From Smittium mucronatum (Eukaryota > Kickxellomycota > Harpellomycetes > Harpellales > Legeriomycetaceae), in NCBI GenBank assembly GCA_001953115.1, contig LSSL01000127.1, forward strand, positions 1 to 64,000: a stretch of 64,000 nucleotides of DNA, in the 5' to 3' direction. Positions 11,965 through 24,479 of the stretch are shown piece after piece. Under the pieces are notes generated by a model. The model ran no database searches. It was not told the origin of the DNA and saw only the letters and a program-made list of their open reading frames with translations. The translations under genes and the position numbers were made by a program. The first letter of the stretch is position 1; the number at the start of each line of letters is the position of its first letter.

Positions 11965-13955
11965 AAATTTCATCTTCCTGGTTCTGGAATATCCGTCGTT
12001 ACTTGCAGTAACAGGGGTTCCGACATGGAAAATGCCTTCAGATTTGGAAACCATAGCGCAGATTTCCGCATGGGGGTGACTAGAGTCATGGTTATCCGCT
12101 CCCTTCGCAGCCTCCTGATCACCTGAAATAGTAGGGTCCAGAATGGGCAGCAGTACGGATTTCTCCAACCCGACCGTTTGTAAGCCAGTGCGCTCTGTCC
12201 CATGGCCTTGGGGACCAGGAAATAACTGTAATATTCTTCAGCCTTCTTTCTCTGGAGAGAAGCAAACAGGTTCAAGTCATGGATTCTATGAATTTCGTTC
12301 ATTTTCACGAATGTCTCCGTGGATAGCGACAATTCGGTTTGTGCAGTCAGCTTGTTTGAGGCGTCTGTGGGGCTCAAAACTGAAGGGAAATAGTTTACTA
12401 TGGTTCTGGTTCGTCCATAGACAGTGCTAACAGATTTCTTCCGATAGCTCCGAAGTTTGAGTGACGTATTACCCCCTTAACTTCTTTACGTAGGCCAAAG
12501 TTGTTGTATTGTCCGAGAATATTAGAACTGCTAGTCCAATCACGCTTTCTAGCTGCAATGCGTATAACACTGTCTTCAACTCTTTGTAGTTGATGTGCAT
12601 CTCAGCTTCGGAGGGGGTCCACAGTCCCGAGCAAAATTTGGATACCACTACTATCCCCCAGGACAGATCGCTGGAATCCGTAAAGATATCCAATTCTGGG
12701 GTCTCTGACAAGAAAGAGAGACTGTTCCGTCACCTCATTTTGTCTTTACAGAATATCAGGCTCTGGCGCTGGGGCTTCTTTATTATTGACATCGACGTCC
12801 ATGATCTCATATTGGAGAGAGATCGATTCTTCAGCTCTAGCTGTCACCATAACATAAACCCCACCCCCCGTGAGCAGAGCTATTGACATAGATTTTGACT
12901 TTCCTATAAAGCTCGCTAGAAATCTCAATGTCTTCTGACTAGCATTCAGTATTTCTCTGGCTTCCATGCGTAGATACCTGATCTTTAAAGGTGTCATTTC
13001 AGGGAAATTTACCCGGAGTTGATCACCATCCCCAGGTGCATAATTGATTTCAAAGGGGTACTTGACGATTTTTCTTTGTTTGCGAGGAATCCAAGCTCCG
13101 AGAGAATGGAGTGCAAAGATACGTGTTAGTCGTAAAAATATCCATAGTCTCACACAGGATCAAAAGGTTGTCTAGGTATGCCAAAATACGCATATCTTTG
13201 GGCCTTCCCCATTCCAAAACTGGTCGCAGGATCTTTATGAACGTCAGAGAGATGAGTGACAGACCAAAAGGAAGGAACCTGAACTAAAATGATCGCCAGT
13301 TCCACTGGAACCGAAGATATTTCCTGCACTTCTTTTAAAAAAGAATGCGCATAAAAGCGTCATGCAGGTATAGCCACGTGATGTAGTCCTTTCGTCGGAC
13401 CATTTTCAGATTTAAGCTAGGATTTCCGTCATGAAATTCTGTTCCTCCACATTCAGATTGAGATTTCTCAGATCCAGCACGAGACGGAGACCGCCAGTCT
13501 TCTTCTTAATTGTGAAAAGTTTACCGTAGAAGCCCGGGGTCTGTGGCTGTATTTCCTCTATGACGCGCTTTTCCAGCAGTGCGGATACTTCCTACGATAT
13601 GATGGAGTTCGCTTCTTTCGTAAGATTTCTCTTCTCCTGCTGTATTTATGACTTCAGTGAAGGACCTTCCCAAAATTTTCGAGACGTACGGCCTGATGAC
13701 GAGTTTGGAAGTTTCTTGCTTGTGGAGGTCGATTTTGTGAGAGCTGGGTTCTTGAACGGGATTTTGAATCCCTCCGTCACTATGCTCCAAAACCATTGGC
13801 TGTTGGTGAGCTTGGCCCACTCCGACTTTAACATAGCGAGTCTCTCCTCAACTGGGGGGCCTAATTCGGGCACTACTGGAACCCTCTCCCACAGCCTCTC
13901 CCCAGATAAATTCTGCTGGATTCTCAAGGTGAGTCTAATTGGGGCTGAATTTTCC
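11965..13955 (-). pseudogene. DIRS reverse transcriptase-RNase H, broken
   Basis: Copies the element's RNA into DNA and degrades the RNA strand. In order: an N-terminal segment with NSQWFWSIVTEGFKIPF (13646-13927), the fingers with KKTGGLRLVLDLRNLN (about 13440-13520), the first catalytic Asp in LHDAF (near 13360), LPFGLS (about 13250-13280), and the active-site motif at 13167-13178, which reads YLDN instead of YLDD. Then follow the thumb with LRMEAREILNASQKTLRFLASFIGK (12746-13153) and RNase H with FTDSS, NYKEL and FSDNTTTLAY (12469-12711), which keeps the catalytic D, E and D. The C-terminal tail 11970-12377 contains NPYCCPFW. Frames change at least four times, so no full protein can be made. 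The family call is very secure; activity is excluded by the frameshifts and probably by the Asp-to-Asn change. Confidence 0.9.
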
Positions 13956-13989
13956 GCAGCTGAAAAGGATTTCCCAATAGCAACGTCGC

Positions 13990-14665
13990 TGCTGGCTGCC
14001 TCTTACGGAGAAGCAACTTTCTGGGGCCTACTAAATGGCCGTACTCACCTCTTTCGTGACTCTGTCTTCTTACTTGATAGCAACGCATCAAACGCATCTT
14101 GGTCCATGAGCGGCTTCACCTCCGTCTCAAAAATATGCTTAACTCACCCGGAAAGTTTCATTCCTCTGTAAAGGATGTCAATTAGGCTCTTCGTAACAGA
14201 TGTTGCGATATCAGAGAGCAGTATTCACATGGTGTTAGCAAAAGAGATATCTGGGTATTCTGTGGTTACGATCCCTGGATTTTCCTGAATCTTTCTGACT
14301 ACTTAGTAGTCTATAGGAATTGCGACTTAGGCAAGCGCCATCTGTATCAGATGCAGCGTAGTATCCAACTTCTTCACAGCGGTTGAGGCTGAATTGTTTA
14401 TTAGTGGTAGAATTCAGTTCGTCGAACTAGTTCTTGGGCAAGCATATAGTGCCGTATTGCGATCTTCTTCAGATAAAGGGGCTCGGAAAAAGTCATCTTA
14501 GATCAATGGTAATGTTTCAGAGAGCTTCTTGTAAATTGTGAGTTTGGTTACGGGAATTCTAGGGGTGATAAAAGGGCCCTATTCATCGAGTTGAGGTTCT
14601 TTTTTGCTAATTAGCTGGTTTACCAAAGAAGTAAGTTCGCTTAGCTTGGTGTTGGTGTAGTCGTC
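13990..14665 (-). pseudogene. DIRS gag-like first ORF, broken
   Basis: The first ORF of DIRS elements encodes a Gag-like protein. Minus-strand reading gives LSELTSLVNQLISKKEPQLDE near the start, then TPRIPVTKLTIYKKLSETLP, DDFFRAPLSEEDR and CPRTSS (around 14417-14443). After a gap come KKLDTTLHLIQMALA, IQENPG, YPDISFA, LLSDIATSVT, and near the end KPLMDQDAFDALLSSKK (about 14070-14120). These blocks and their order match the Gag of DIRS elements seen in Mucoromycota-type fungi. Several stops interrupt the frame, mostly TAA and TGA. The region leads directly into the RT domain, as usual for the family. Confidence 0.75.
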
Positions 14666-14736
14666 ATTTGTTTAATTGTTTTTATAAAAAAAATTTAATC
14701 ATAATTTAGAAAAGAAATTTTTTTAAGCTGGTAGAG

Positions 14737-14887
14737 TACCTTTGCGAAAGAAAAGGTGATAGTGGTATCTCTAAACTGTAATTTACAGTCTTTATCAAAA
14801 AATAAATAAATTGTAGTTCATTTATTTCACTTAATTTTATTGTTTTAGATTTGAGATTTAGCTTTGCCCAATAAGATGTTAACACTT
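14737..14887. repeat. DIRS inverted terminal repeat, 5' end of the element
   Basis: Partner of 10678-10821. The 27 bases 14888-14914 are an outer extension present only at this end; their complement lies in the internal complementary region at 10910-10936. Beyond 14914 the match stops, which defines the element border. Confidence 0.88.
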
Positions 14888-14914
14888 AATATATCTCCTA
14901 TTTGATGTATAATT

Positions 14915-15390
14915 CGAAAATACCCTGTTCTCTAATTATTGAATAAATATTTTAAGCACTATATTCACCATAGTGTAGCTTTATTTGATAAAAAATATTT
15001 TTACAACTTTAAAAATAGTGTTTTTGACTGAGGGTCGACATTTATAAGTCCCATAATCCATTTTTCTATTAATTTCTAACGTATTATGCTTTAAAAGAAT
15101 GTTTTTATATTACGTATAAAGTATTTTATGATATTTTTTACGCTCTTGATAAAAATATTGTCTAATTGGATTAGATGTGTGACATACCAATGTTTAGAGA
15201 GTATGAGATTATTTTCCATTAACATTTATCTCTTTAATAGAATTTTACTTTTTTCCTATTCTTTGTTTTATTGAATATTTTAACTGAAAATTCTTTTTGG
15301 TTCCATTTAATTTTAATTCCATTGCATGAAAAAAAAACCCCCAAGAAATTTGAAATATTCTGTTAACCTAAGATCTTTTTTTGTCTTAAC
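14915..15390. other. A+T-rich spacer between DIRS and LINE relic
   Basis: No frame or motif supported. It may be the decayed 3' untranslated part of the adjacent LINE, into or beside which the DIRS element inserted. Confidence 0.35.
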
Positions 15391-15399
15391 AAACCTGTT

Positions 15400-16650
15400 A
15401 CAAATTTTCTATCTTAATAAAAGTAGATCTATATGCGTTTTCTTTTAAATTTGAAGTTAGAAAATGAATTTTGAGTGTTTTTTTGATTATTCTTTCATCA
15501 TATTGGTCTTTGATTCTGATGAGCAAATCAAATAAATAAGACAGATAATTGAATTTTTCTTTGAAAATTGTCATTTTTATTGAATTTTTGTTTAGCCTTA
15601 TTAGTAATGGCTAAATTATCAAATTATAAAGTAACGGTGAGAGAGGATATCATTTTCGGAGCTTTTTTTCAATTTTTATTGATTCAGTAAGGGTTTTATT
15701 TATGCATACTCTTGTAATTGAACCTACATATATATTATTCAGAAATTTTATAAATGATTTGAACTCCAAATTTTTCTAGGCAATGGAATAGATATCCTAA
15801 ATGTGCTGTATTGTAGTCTTTTTCTTGATCAATAATAATTATATATCCATTTTTTTCGTTGAGATTAATACTGCTATTTTCAAATAAAATTTTTTCTGCA
15901 AGTATATCAATAAAATTTTCTCCATTTTTAATGAAGACCAATTGGTGAATATCAATTAATTCTCCTATCATTTTTTGGAATATATTAGTAATGATTTTAG
16001 TGAATATATTTTCCTTTGCGTTTGAAAGGGTTATTGGTCTAACGTTATTCAGGATTTTCAAGTAGAAATTTTTAGATATTAGTACTATTTTCAATCCTCT
16101 ATTAAAATATTTACATTTTTTCATTTCTTGTGCGTTATTCAAGATCTTTTATAAGTGTTAGACTGCTTTTTCTTTGAAATTTTTATATAATTCAAATGTT
16201 AATCAATCAGATCCCGGATATCCATTTTTAAGCGAATCGTCTATTAATTTTGATATATTTTTTTGTATTGATTTTATTGTATAGAATTTCTGCATCTGAA
16301 TTATTAATTGTATTAAAAATACCAGAAAATATACCTGATTGATTGGTTGGAGTTGTGTTTCCTTTTTGAAACAGTATTTTATAGAATAATTTTACTTTTT
16401 TAATTTAATTTTTTTCTGTGAGTCTATCGCTTTTTTAATTGGATAATACAGAATTATTTTTTCTTTTTTCTCTTTATTCAAATAGCCCTTAAAAATATTT
16501 GTTTGATTTTTCATTATATTCTATCCAATTGGTTCAGAAGCCTACGACTATTCCATCTAATTTATCATTTTTAATTTTAATCATTTCATTCTCATTGTTC
16601 TATATTTCTTGATTGTATATTTTTTTATTTAATAATTATTTGAGTATTTT
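15400..16650 (-). pseudogene. LINE (non-LTR retrotransposon) reverse transcriptase relic
   Basis: Minus-strand reading gives the RT domain of a LINE in order. First comes a linker near 16440-16560 with WIEYNEKSNKYF, the usual segment between endonuclease and RT. Then GYPGSD-x-LTFELYKNF (about 16190-16230) corresponds to the PGxDG...EFYK block. The open stretch 15735-16142 (135 codons) contains VRPITLSNAKENIFTKIITN, HQLVFIKNG, IIIIDQEKDYNTA and LEKFGV, the fingers-palm region with the first catalytic Asp in DQEK. Next is KLRK-stop-YPLSPLLYNL (about 15620-15660). The FADD active site expected around 15520-15560 is not intact (SYLFDLL is seen). Stops and frameshifts are many. The fingers and palm blocks resemble the L1/Tad-like LINE type; the exact clade cannot be told by eye. 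Confidence 0.8.
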
Positions 16651-18199
<1,549 letters not shown>

Positions 18200-19860
18200 T
18201 TCCTTCCATATTTAGATTTTTTTGTACTTTACTTGTTTATATATTTTTTTCTTCTGTTTCTGAGGCTTTGGATATGGTCCTCATCCTTAGATTTAGTTTA
18301 TTCATGAAAAATACTTTCTAAATATGAGTTTTCATCTTTCTTAGTCTCTCAATACGTTTCGGAAACATGATTCAGACTCGATTTTTTTTCGGAAATTTTC
18401 GGATTATTCTGTATAAATAGAGCGTCGACTGAAATATCATTCTCAAATTTCTGTTTTGAAAAATCAATTAATTCAGAATTTTTGCTGAAGTACTCATTAG
18501 CTATTTCTTTTTCCTTCTTTCCTTCGTTCTTATTTTGTCTTTTATCCTTTCCATTTTTTTTTCATATTTTCTTCTAATTTGGTTTAATTTTTTATAATTT
18601 TTTTGAAGCCTCTTAAATTATTTTTTAGGCGAGCGTAATTTACTGAAAGGTCTATAATTATGCCAGGGGCTCTCTCAGGAAAGTCAAATACTTCATTATA
18701 TTTATATTCTTTATATAAATCAAGTGATTTTTTATTTATAGTTATATCTTACGAAACTGTCACTTTATGTCTTATTCTAAACTCAAAAATTGTATTAATA
18801 ACGTATAAACTGTATTTTTTTCAAATTTTATTGAATGGTTCTCTTGGTATTGTTTAATGTTTATTTTTCTGTTTTATCTTTTTTTCGTATTATTACTTAT
18901 TTCATAATATTTTTTTCTTTCAAGTTTTTGAGGTTGTTATTTCTTATTCTTTAAAGTTTTTTTTTTTCGGATTTAGCTCTTATTTCTGGGAATTTTCTTT
19001 TCCAATGTGTAGTTTTTTTGCGTTGGTTGCATATAATGTTGGTGCCATTCAACAAAATGGCTGCTTTGATATAATCAACTACTATTATAAAAATTATTCA
19101 TTCTTTTTTTTTTGTTTTAATGGTCATCTTTGTGCTCTTTGATGGAAAGAGGTTGTATTTAATATTTTTTAGGACTGATATCCCCATTAGATCTCCTAAA
19201 CCCTTAATTTATCGTAAAGCTCTTTAGCACCGTCCTAAATTTTTAGTATATTATAGGGGTGTATAATATTGTATATTTAGTCTTCTCTGTATACCGAAAT
19301 TTGAAGGAAATCTATTTTTTTATTATTAAATTTTATATATTTGATTTTTTTGTTTCAATACTCTCATTATAATTAAATTTTAGAGATAAGGGGTTTCTTC
19401 TGACGTCTATTTTAAAGCATTTTTTTTTTCATTGATTTGTTACAGTATTTTTTTATTGACAATTTCATGTCATCGTTAAATTTACCTAGTCTACATTCGA
19501 GTTTGAAAAGGATCCATCCCATGTACATGCTTATTTTATTTTTAGTTTTCTTTCCCAATATCAAATCCAGTATCGATACGGGCTTATATTTGCTAACAAA
19601 TTTCTATATTTTTTCCCTTTGATTAGTTTTATCTGTTGGATTATTAGGTTAGTATCAATCATAATCGCTCAACTTGGGTTGGATGGCTGACTGAAACTGT
19701 TAATATTAGTTTGCATCAGATCTATGCTTGAGTGTTAGCGTTTTTTCTTAGTAGATTTATTCGGAGAATTTAAACTGTTTTTATTGGTAAGAATATAATC
19801 AAGTTCTTCAAAAAAGAGAGAGAATCCAGGAAAATTTATATCTTATAATTTGTAGGTTTT
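18200..19860 (-). pseudogene. Decayed minus-strand coding region, probably retroelement
   Basis: Broken frames give protein-like text over 1.6 kb. The piece at about 19860-19540 contains FFEELDYILTNKNSLNSPNK, IDLMQTNINSFSQPS and DTNLIIQQIKLIKGKKYRNLL. At 19000-19090 is IKAAILLNGTNIICNQRKKTTHWKRKFPEIRAKS, which recalls basic linkers of LINE-like polyproteins. At 18300-18540 is KEKEIANEYFSKNSELIDFS and ENDISVDALFIQNNP. Several stops are TAA or TAG in Gln-like positions. It could be the 5' half of the LINE at 15.4-16.65 kb, split by the ATT array, or a second element. No endonuclease catalytic motif is certain, so identity is open. Confidence 0.4.
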
Positions 19861-19869
19861 TTAGCTAGA

Positions 19870-22800
19870 TTTTAGAATTAGTCAATAAAAGATGATAACA
19901 CATAATAATACACCACTTTTATATAGTCAATATTAATCTTAAAATCGATTTCTTACTAAATTTTAACATTTTAATCTACTTTTTCTCCTATATTTTTACA
20001 TTTCTAATATGGTATGAAAAGTGAAATTTGGAAATTTTTTAAATGTAAAATGTAAAATCCAACTAATTTATTTATATTTCAGAAATTTCAATTGGTTTTC
20101 AACATTATTATTTACGAATATAATATTTTTGACGTACCTCTACTAAAATGGAATTTCTGTCCAATTAAAAATATGTCTTAAGCGAAGTTCGACTGATTTT
20201 TGCACTAAAAATTTAGGTATTTTTTCATTTCAAAACTATCTAGAGTAAAAAAAATTGAATATTTAAAACTATTAGCACAAATTTCTAGCCGCATAAAACC
20301 ATTAAAATTTCAATAATATTTTTTTGTGAGAATTAATATGATTCTTTTTTTTTTTTGAATCTCATAATAATTTATCCTGCATATATTTCAAAAATTTAAT
20401 AAAAAAATGTTTAAATAAAGAAAATAATTATAATAATAAAATCACCACATTTTGGATGGTATTTGAATCATAAATAGTTTGAGAAATTTTTCGGGGCTTT
20501 CTGATTCGCAATTAATTATTTTATAATATATACAAAAATATGTTCTATATTAATATTTTTTTGAGTTAGAGCGTAGTTTTTTTTTTATGGAATAAAATAA
20601 TGTACATAATTTTTTGAGCTCATGAAAAGTAAAATGAAAACACAACTGAAAATGTGATTTTGACTATAAATGATTAAATTCGATATTTAAATTCATAAAC
20701 ACCCTTTTTTCTACTTAAAATCTTCAAATTTGTCCATATTTTTTTTAAATAATAAAAGGATCTCATTTAAACTCAAAATATAAATCAGTGTATTGATATA
20801 ACATTTTAAATATGAAAAATATTACTTTAAGCAAATTTTAATTTTCTATTTACAGAATTAACTGTGATTTTTTATTTTATATTATTTTATATTATTTTAT
20901 TGATTAAAATATGATTTTCATAATTTAAAATCACCGAAAGCTCTAATTAACTCAAATTTTACATTAGATCTTTTAATAAAAGATTATATTATTTAGCTTA
21001 TATTATAATTCTTAGTTGGGATGATAGAAGTCATAAAATAAAATGAAACTCACCAATTTGATTTTACTTATTGGAAATTAATATGCCAATTTTTTTTCTT
21101 TATTTCTAGAAGATTTTTTCAATCGCCAAGTTGGCTTCAGCTAGTTTTCAAATAAAAACCATACTACACTAAATACTTTTTTTCATAAATGCATACTTCA
21201 TTTCATTAGACTCATTAAATAAATAATTAAGTATTTTTGTAATAAATATCTCAATCTTTTCATATTCTTGAATATAAGTAAATTATATATATTTTTTTTT
21301 TAAAAAAAGAAATATTATTTCTTAATGATTAATATTTATGCGATTTATAAAAATATTGAAATCGCATGATAATGATCTTCAAAACTGTCCAAAAGTCACA
21401 TCAGAAAAATAATATACGAAAATACTGTTTTTCCTAAAAAACCACATTAAAGATCAATATAATATTGTTGGAATTTATTTTAGATTTCATTTCTTATGTT
21501 ATAAATAAGTTTATAATATGGATTATACTCCATATAATCGAGACTTGAAATTCTTTTATTTTAGCTTTTATAGAATTTACTTATATCTATTAAAACTAAG
21601 ATTTGGACTTAAATCCTTTGTTTATTTATGTTATCCTTATTTATATTGTCAAATTTGATAAAAAATAAATGTTTCTGTTTTTGGATTGAATTATTTTAAC
21701 CACGGTCTTTTCAATTTATTTTTTTTTGGTCTAATTGCTGACTAAAATTGAAAATTATAAAAAATAAATTACCCTATTAAAAAACAAGCATAAAAAATGG
21801 CATTAATAGAAGTCAAAAGATATATATTATATGGATGTGATTGTATAAACATATTGGGATGAGTATAATTTTTTCTTTTTTGAAAAATTTTAATCAATCA
21901 AATCTTCATTTTTGTTTCGGCATTTGAATTTCGCAAATATAAAAAATTACTGGGTACATTATTATTTTTTTCTCAAAAAAGAAATTTAGTCGAAATTAGC
22001 TTAATTCATTCTTGTGATTATCGGATGGGATTAGCATTTAATATGTAATTACATACGATCGTCGAATGTAGCATAGAATAGCCGAAACCTACACAAATTA
22101 GTTGAATCATACATAAACAAGTTCAAATTCATTAGCCATCTTTTAGAAAACTATGCTTAAAAGAGCAAATATCTAAACATTCCATCGTCGATCGAACATT
22201 GTATGAAAGTTTCAGTTTTCAATTGGTAGTATACCAATAAGTCTATCAACAAACCATTATATTTTTAAACAAATCAGTAAGCTTTTGTTGAAATTAGGAA
22301 TTCATAAAAATAATTAGGAATTTTGGTCACTTAATGCAGAAATGTGTCTTAATACTAAAGAATGTGTGATCTTGTACTTTTCTTTTTTGTCTGTTTTTTT
22401 AATAAAAAAATATTTTCCCAATAAAAGAAGTCAAAAAATGTGTGATTCTATTGAAAGGTGAATATCCTGTCAAAGTTTCACGGTTATATTCTTAATTCTA
22501 AGAAATAGGAATTGTAGTCTTAATTTTCAAAATACTAAATTATACTGATTCGCCAATATTTGCAGATATTCATGAATGTTTCAATAAACACTGCCAATAA
22601 AGCAGATGTTTGGTAAAAAATAATAAAATGATACTATTGGCTAATTTACAAACTACAAATCCTGATCTAGGTTTTAAAAAAAGATGATTAATGGGTAAAC
22701 CAATATTCTATTTGACAGCGGAAGACATTAATCTGTTTATGGAAGAGAGCGCAAAAACAGAACGGTGATTTCTTCTACTTTTCAATAATTTCATATACCG

Positions 22801-23000
22801 ATTACAATTGGATTAGCATATTTATCACCAAGTTAAAGCTAATATTCGCAAATAGGAGCTTGGTTTAAATTTGGGTCCTGAGTAGATTAGGAGATCACAT
22901 TATTGTTGATTATCAGTTAAATGTTTAGTTAATATGTACTCATAAATTTATAACTCTCCTAGAAGTCAGAAATACTCTATCTTGAAGCTTTCTATCAACA
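19870..23000. other. A+T-rich region, nothing recognised
   Basis: About 3.1 kb with no frame above noise, dominated by A and T runs. The last ~300 bases are the upstream region of the reductase gene; G+C rises slightly from about 22700. No clear TATA element can be singled out because TATA-like strings are everywhere. Confidence 0.5.
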
Positions 23001-23027
23001 CAAATATTTTTGAATTATCTAAAAAAT

Positions 23028-23795
23028 ATGTCATTGAAATCTATTATTGTTACCGGGGCCTCTAGAGGAATAGGAAAGGCTACTTGTGCTGAATTGTTGA
23101 AACAAGGAGCGAACGTGACAGGGTTTGCACGTAACGAGAAAGAGCTGTCTGATTTATCCCGGGAGTTTGAAAATTATGCTATCAACGGAGCAAAGTTTGA
23201 ATATTTCGTTGGTGACATCACTGATGAAAGCGCGTGCAGAGGTCTCATTGAATTCTCCCTTTCAAAGTTTGGTAAAATCGATGGGCTCGTAAATAATGCA
23301 GGTACTTTAGATCCATTAAAAAAAATGTCGGAAATCACTAAAGATGAGTTCAAGCTGCATTTTGATGTCAATTTTTTCTCTGTCCTGTACTTGACACAAC
23401 AAGCTTTACCTTATTTATCTAAAACTCATGGGAGGGTTATAAACATAAGTTCCGGCGCTGCAACGTACCCATATTACTCTTGGGGTGCCTACTGCAATTC
23501 CAAAGCAGCTTTAAACATGATGACTGCCTGCCTGGCACTTGAAGAACCTAGCGTAACCTTCTTGTCTTTGCGTCCGGGAGTTGTAGATACCGCTATGCAA
23601 AGCAAAATCAGATCCTCTGGTGACTCAATGAGACCCCAAGATCTTTCTAAATTTGTAGATCTGCACGCAACAAACAAGCTGTTAGATCCAAAAGTTCCCG
23701 GATCTGTTATTGCCAACACCTCTCTTCGTCTTGAAAAGGATCTTTCAGGAAAATTTCTCTCTTGGGATTCAACTGAACTTTCTGAATACAGATGA
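23028..23795 (+). CDS. Short-chain dehydrogenase/reductase, Irc24/YIR035C-like
   Basis: A cytosolic NADP(H)-dependent oxidoreductase of the classical SDR fold, 255 residues, typical length. Visible motifs: the nucleotide-binding TGASRGIG at residues 9-16, DIT near 63-65, NNAG at 89-92, active-site Asn115 in DVNFF, Ser142 in NISSG, the catalytic Tyr155 and Lys159 of YCNSK, and RPGVVDTAM at 182-190. The last motif and LLDPKVP near 218-224 are typical of the yeast YIR035C/Irc24 and sepiapterin-reductase-like group, which reduce carbonyls such as benzil; the natural substrate here is unknown. I start at the ATG at 23028: an open frame extends upstream to 23010 but with TTG, and AAAAAAT before the ATG suits a fungal start. 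No intron is needed. AATAAA at 23823-23828 is a plausible polyadenylation signal. All catalytic residues are present and the frame is intact. Its base composition is far less A+T-rich than its surroundings, and no neighbouring gene suggests a pathway. Confidence 0.92.
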   Translation: MSLKSIIVTGASRGIGKATCAELLKQGANVTGFARNEKELSDLSREFENYAINGAKFEYFVGDITDESACRGLIEFSLSKFGKIDGLVNNAGTLDPLKKMSEITKDEFKLHFDVNFFSVLYLTQQALPYLSKTHGRVINISSGAATYPYYSWGAYCNSKAALNMMTACLALEEPSVTFLSLRPGVVDTAMQSKIRSSGDSMRPQDLSKFVDLHATNKLLDPKVPGSVIANTSLRLEKDLSGKFLSWDSTELSEYR

Positions 23796-23822
23796 GTCAT
23801 TTTCTTATAGCAAAACTATTTT

Positions 23823-23828
23823 AATAAA
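23823..23828 (+). promoter_or_regulatory. Candidate polyadenylation signal
   Basis: AATAAA begins 28 bases after the stop codon of the reductase. In DNA this A+T-rich the hexamer is common by chance, so only its position supports it. Confidence 0.35.
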
Positions 23829-23981
23829 TATTTATGGTAAATTCACGTCCTGTTTTCTTGCCTCACAAAATTTTTTTATTGGGAGTATATGATTTAAAAA
23901 ACAACTAAGTCATTAATAATGATTCTAAACTCGTTCGAATAGCTGTTAGTGACGCAGTAGCCATCTTACAGATATCCTTTA

Positions 23982-24019
23982 TTAGGGCCGATAATTTACA
24001 ATTAATAAATCGGCTCTAA
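23982..24019. other. Dyad downstream of reductase
   Basis: TTAGGGCCGAT (23982-23992) faces ATCGGCTCTAA (24009-24019) across a 16-base A+T loop, 10 of 11 positions pairing. It is G+C-rich for this window. It could be a 3' RNA hairpin of the reductase transcript, an insulating structure or the core of a tiny foldback; the sequence alone does not say. Confidence 0.5.
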
Positions 24020-24470
24020 CTATTTAGATCGTTTTTTATTTAAGCCATACCAGACTGGGAATCAGTTTTTTAAAGATGTTTCAATGGTGTAATTTAATTT
24101 AATTGATGAATTGGATGACCGAAATCGTATAATAATTAATATTCTATTAAAATGATTAGTGACGAAGTATTATATAAATAAACATGATAATAATCGGGTG
24201 GTGCATTTGGGTCCTTTAACCCCCCAAGTCTTACATAACATCAATGTTACTTTTTAGAAAATTAATCGCATCATTGATGCGTTTGGATAATTTTATACTA
24301 TGAAAGACAGCCTCATTTTTGCATTTCTGAATTACCTCATTAATGCGCTTCGAAAGGATTTCAATGAGATCATTGATGATCTATTTTTTTCCACAGAATT
24401 TTGTTGTAAGATAAAAGCATTAAAAAATATACTAAAAAAATATTAAAAAAAGAAAAAGATGTATAGAAAA
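24020..24470. other. Spacer with repeated CATTGATG motif
   Basis: No coding frame. Variants of ATCATTGATG/ATTAATGCG recur (about 24265-24285, 24330-24345, 24365-24380), and TTAGTGACG(C/A)AGTA occurs near 23946 and 24154. This may be a decayed tandem or dispersed repeat. Confidence 0.3.
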
Positions 24471-24479
24471 GACTGTTAT

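Larger units (their letters stand above)
10615..14914 (-). mobile_element. DIRS-type tyrosine-recombinase retrotransposon, full length, inactive
   Basis: A complete DIRS element about 4.3 kb long, transcribed on the minus strand. In its own order it has a 5' inverted terminal repeat (14737-14887 plus a 27-base outer extension to 14914), gag, reverse transcriptase-RNase H, tyrosine recombinase, an internal complementary region (10865-10940), and a 3' inverted terminal repeat (10678-10821 plus a 63-base outer extension from 10615). This is the classic DIRS-1 plan: no LTRs, no target-site duplication expected, and an internal region complementary to both outer ends that serves as template for a circular intermediate. 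Every coding region has stops or frameshifts, and both catalytic centres are damaged. The Gag and RT motifs resemble those of DIRS elements common in zygomycete fungi. Confidence 0.9.

Noticed and set aside
11080..14171. Plus-strand frames of 71-203 codons across the DIRS element
   Set aside because: The minus-strand reading shows clear gag, RT, RNase H and recombinase motifs in these positions, so the plus-strand frames are shadows.
23010..23027. Upstream extension of the reductase frame by six codons
   Set aside because: It begins with TTG; the ATG at 23028 is directly before the conserved SDR start and is the natural initiator.
23174..23800. Antisense frames of 65 and 103 codons over the reductase
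   Set aside because: They are shadows of the real gene and have no domain content.
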